DNA of 16,766 nucleotides from JBFKMV01 sp041629655 (GTDB lineage Bacteria; Acidobacteriota; Polarisedimenticolia; Polarisedimenticolales; Polarisedimenticolaceae): assembly GCA_041629655.1 (NCBI GenBank), contig JBFKMV010000111.1:1-16766 (forward strand). The letters are read 5' to 3'. Positions within the stretch are counted from its first letter, which is position 1, and the number at the start of each line of letters is the position of its first letter. Under the pieces are notes generated by a model, which searched no databases, was not told where the DNA came from, and saw only the letters and a list, made by a program, of their open reading frames with translations. Position numbers and translations under genes: made by a program. Positions 16,654-16,766 of this stretch are shown piece after piece.

Positions 16654-16657
16654 CTTT

Positions 16658-16766
16658 ATGACTCACTGCGGACGTTACGCGCGCTCCGCGCTGCGCGCGG
16701 CCTGGATCCTGGTGCTGGTGGCGTTGGTGCCCGTCGCCGCGGAGGAGCCAGCTCCGCCGGAGGACG
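16658..16766 (+). CDS. Secreted or periplasmic protein, N-terminus only (cut by right edge)
   Basis: The first 36 codons of a gene running off the window. The product starts with a basic segment (MTHCGRYARSALRAA), then a hydrophobic core WILVLVALVPVAA, then an acidic, proline-rich stretch (EEPAPPED). This is the shape of a Sec signal peptide, with a likely cut after VPVAA. It lies 145 bp after the response regulator with a good ribosome site, so it probably has its own promoter in that gap, although I could not pick out convincing -35/-10 boxes. The function cannot be judged from this fragment. Confidence 0.65.
   Translation, partial: MTHCGRYARSALRAAWILVLVALVPVAAEEPAPPED

Noticed and set aside
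16513..16657. Terminator after the response regulator (GGG-TATT-CCC hairpin near 16545).
   Set aside because: The stem is short or bulged and no T run follows directly; the nearest TCTTTT is some 25 nt away. No convincing promoter boxes were found in this gap either.

Overview
The window comes from a very GC-rich bacterial chromosome, roughly 70% G+C by eye. Start codons include GTG at several genes and most junctions overlap. The housekeeping genes (ileS, topA), the AdoCbl-dependent mutases and a membrane histidine kinase with a putatively membrane-anchored solute-binding protein suggest a high-GC, possibly Gram-negative, free-living heterotroph such as Acidobacteriota, Myxococcota or a related lineage. 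The taxon is a guess from gene content, not something the sequence shows.

Layout. On the minus strand, reading right to left from about 8.2 kb: icmF (fused isobutyryl-CoA mutase), then a BtuF-like cobalamin/metal-binding protein whose GTG start overlaps the icmF stop. After a 174-bp gap come topA (DNA topoisomerase I) and the 5' part of ileS, cut by the left edge. On the plus strand from 8264: mutA, mutB (methylmalonyl-CoA mutase subunits), meaB (its G-protein chaperone), a PstS-like binding protein with an N-terminal membrane segment, a NarX-type histidine kinase and a NarL-type response regulator. Gaps within this run are 6 bp or less and most junctions overlap. At the right edge the first 36 codons of a secreted protein begin.

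Function. The core is an acyl-CoA carbon-skeleton rearrangement locus. Two B12 mutase systems are transcribed away from each other across a 70-bp spacer. The IcmF substrate pocket carries Phe620/Gln808, as expected for isobutyryl/n-butyryl-CoA. MutB carries Tyr93/Arg211, as expected for methylmalonyl/succinyl-CoA. Each has its own G-protein helper, fused in IcmF and separate as MeaB. The BtuF-like protein lacks a visible signal peptide, so it may handle cobalamin inside the cell.

The least expected part is the binding protein, kinase and regulator joined tightly to the mutase genes. They look like a three-component sensor unit that could link an extracellular signal to propionate or branched-chain carbon metabolism. 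I see no tRNA, rRNA, CRISPR, insertion sequence or cobalamin riboswitch. No stretch longer than 300 bp lacks a gene.
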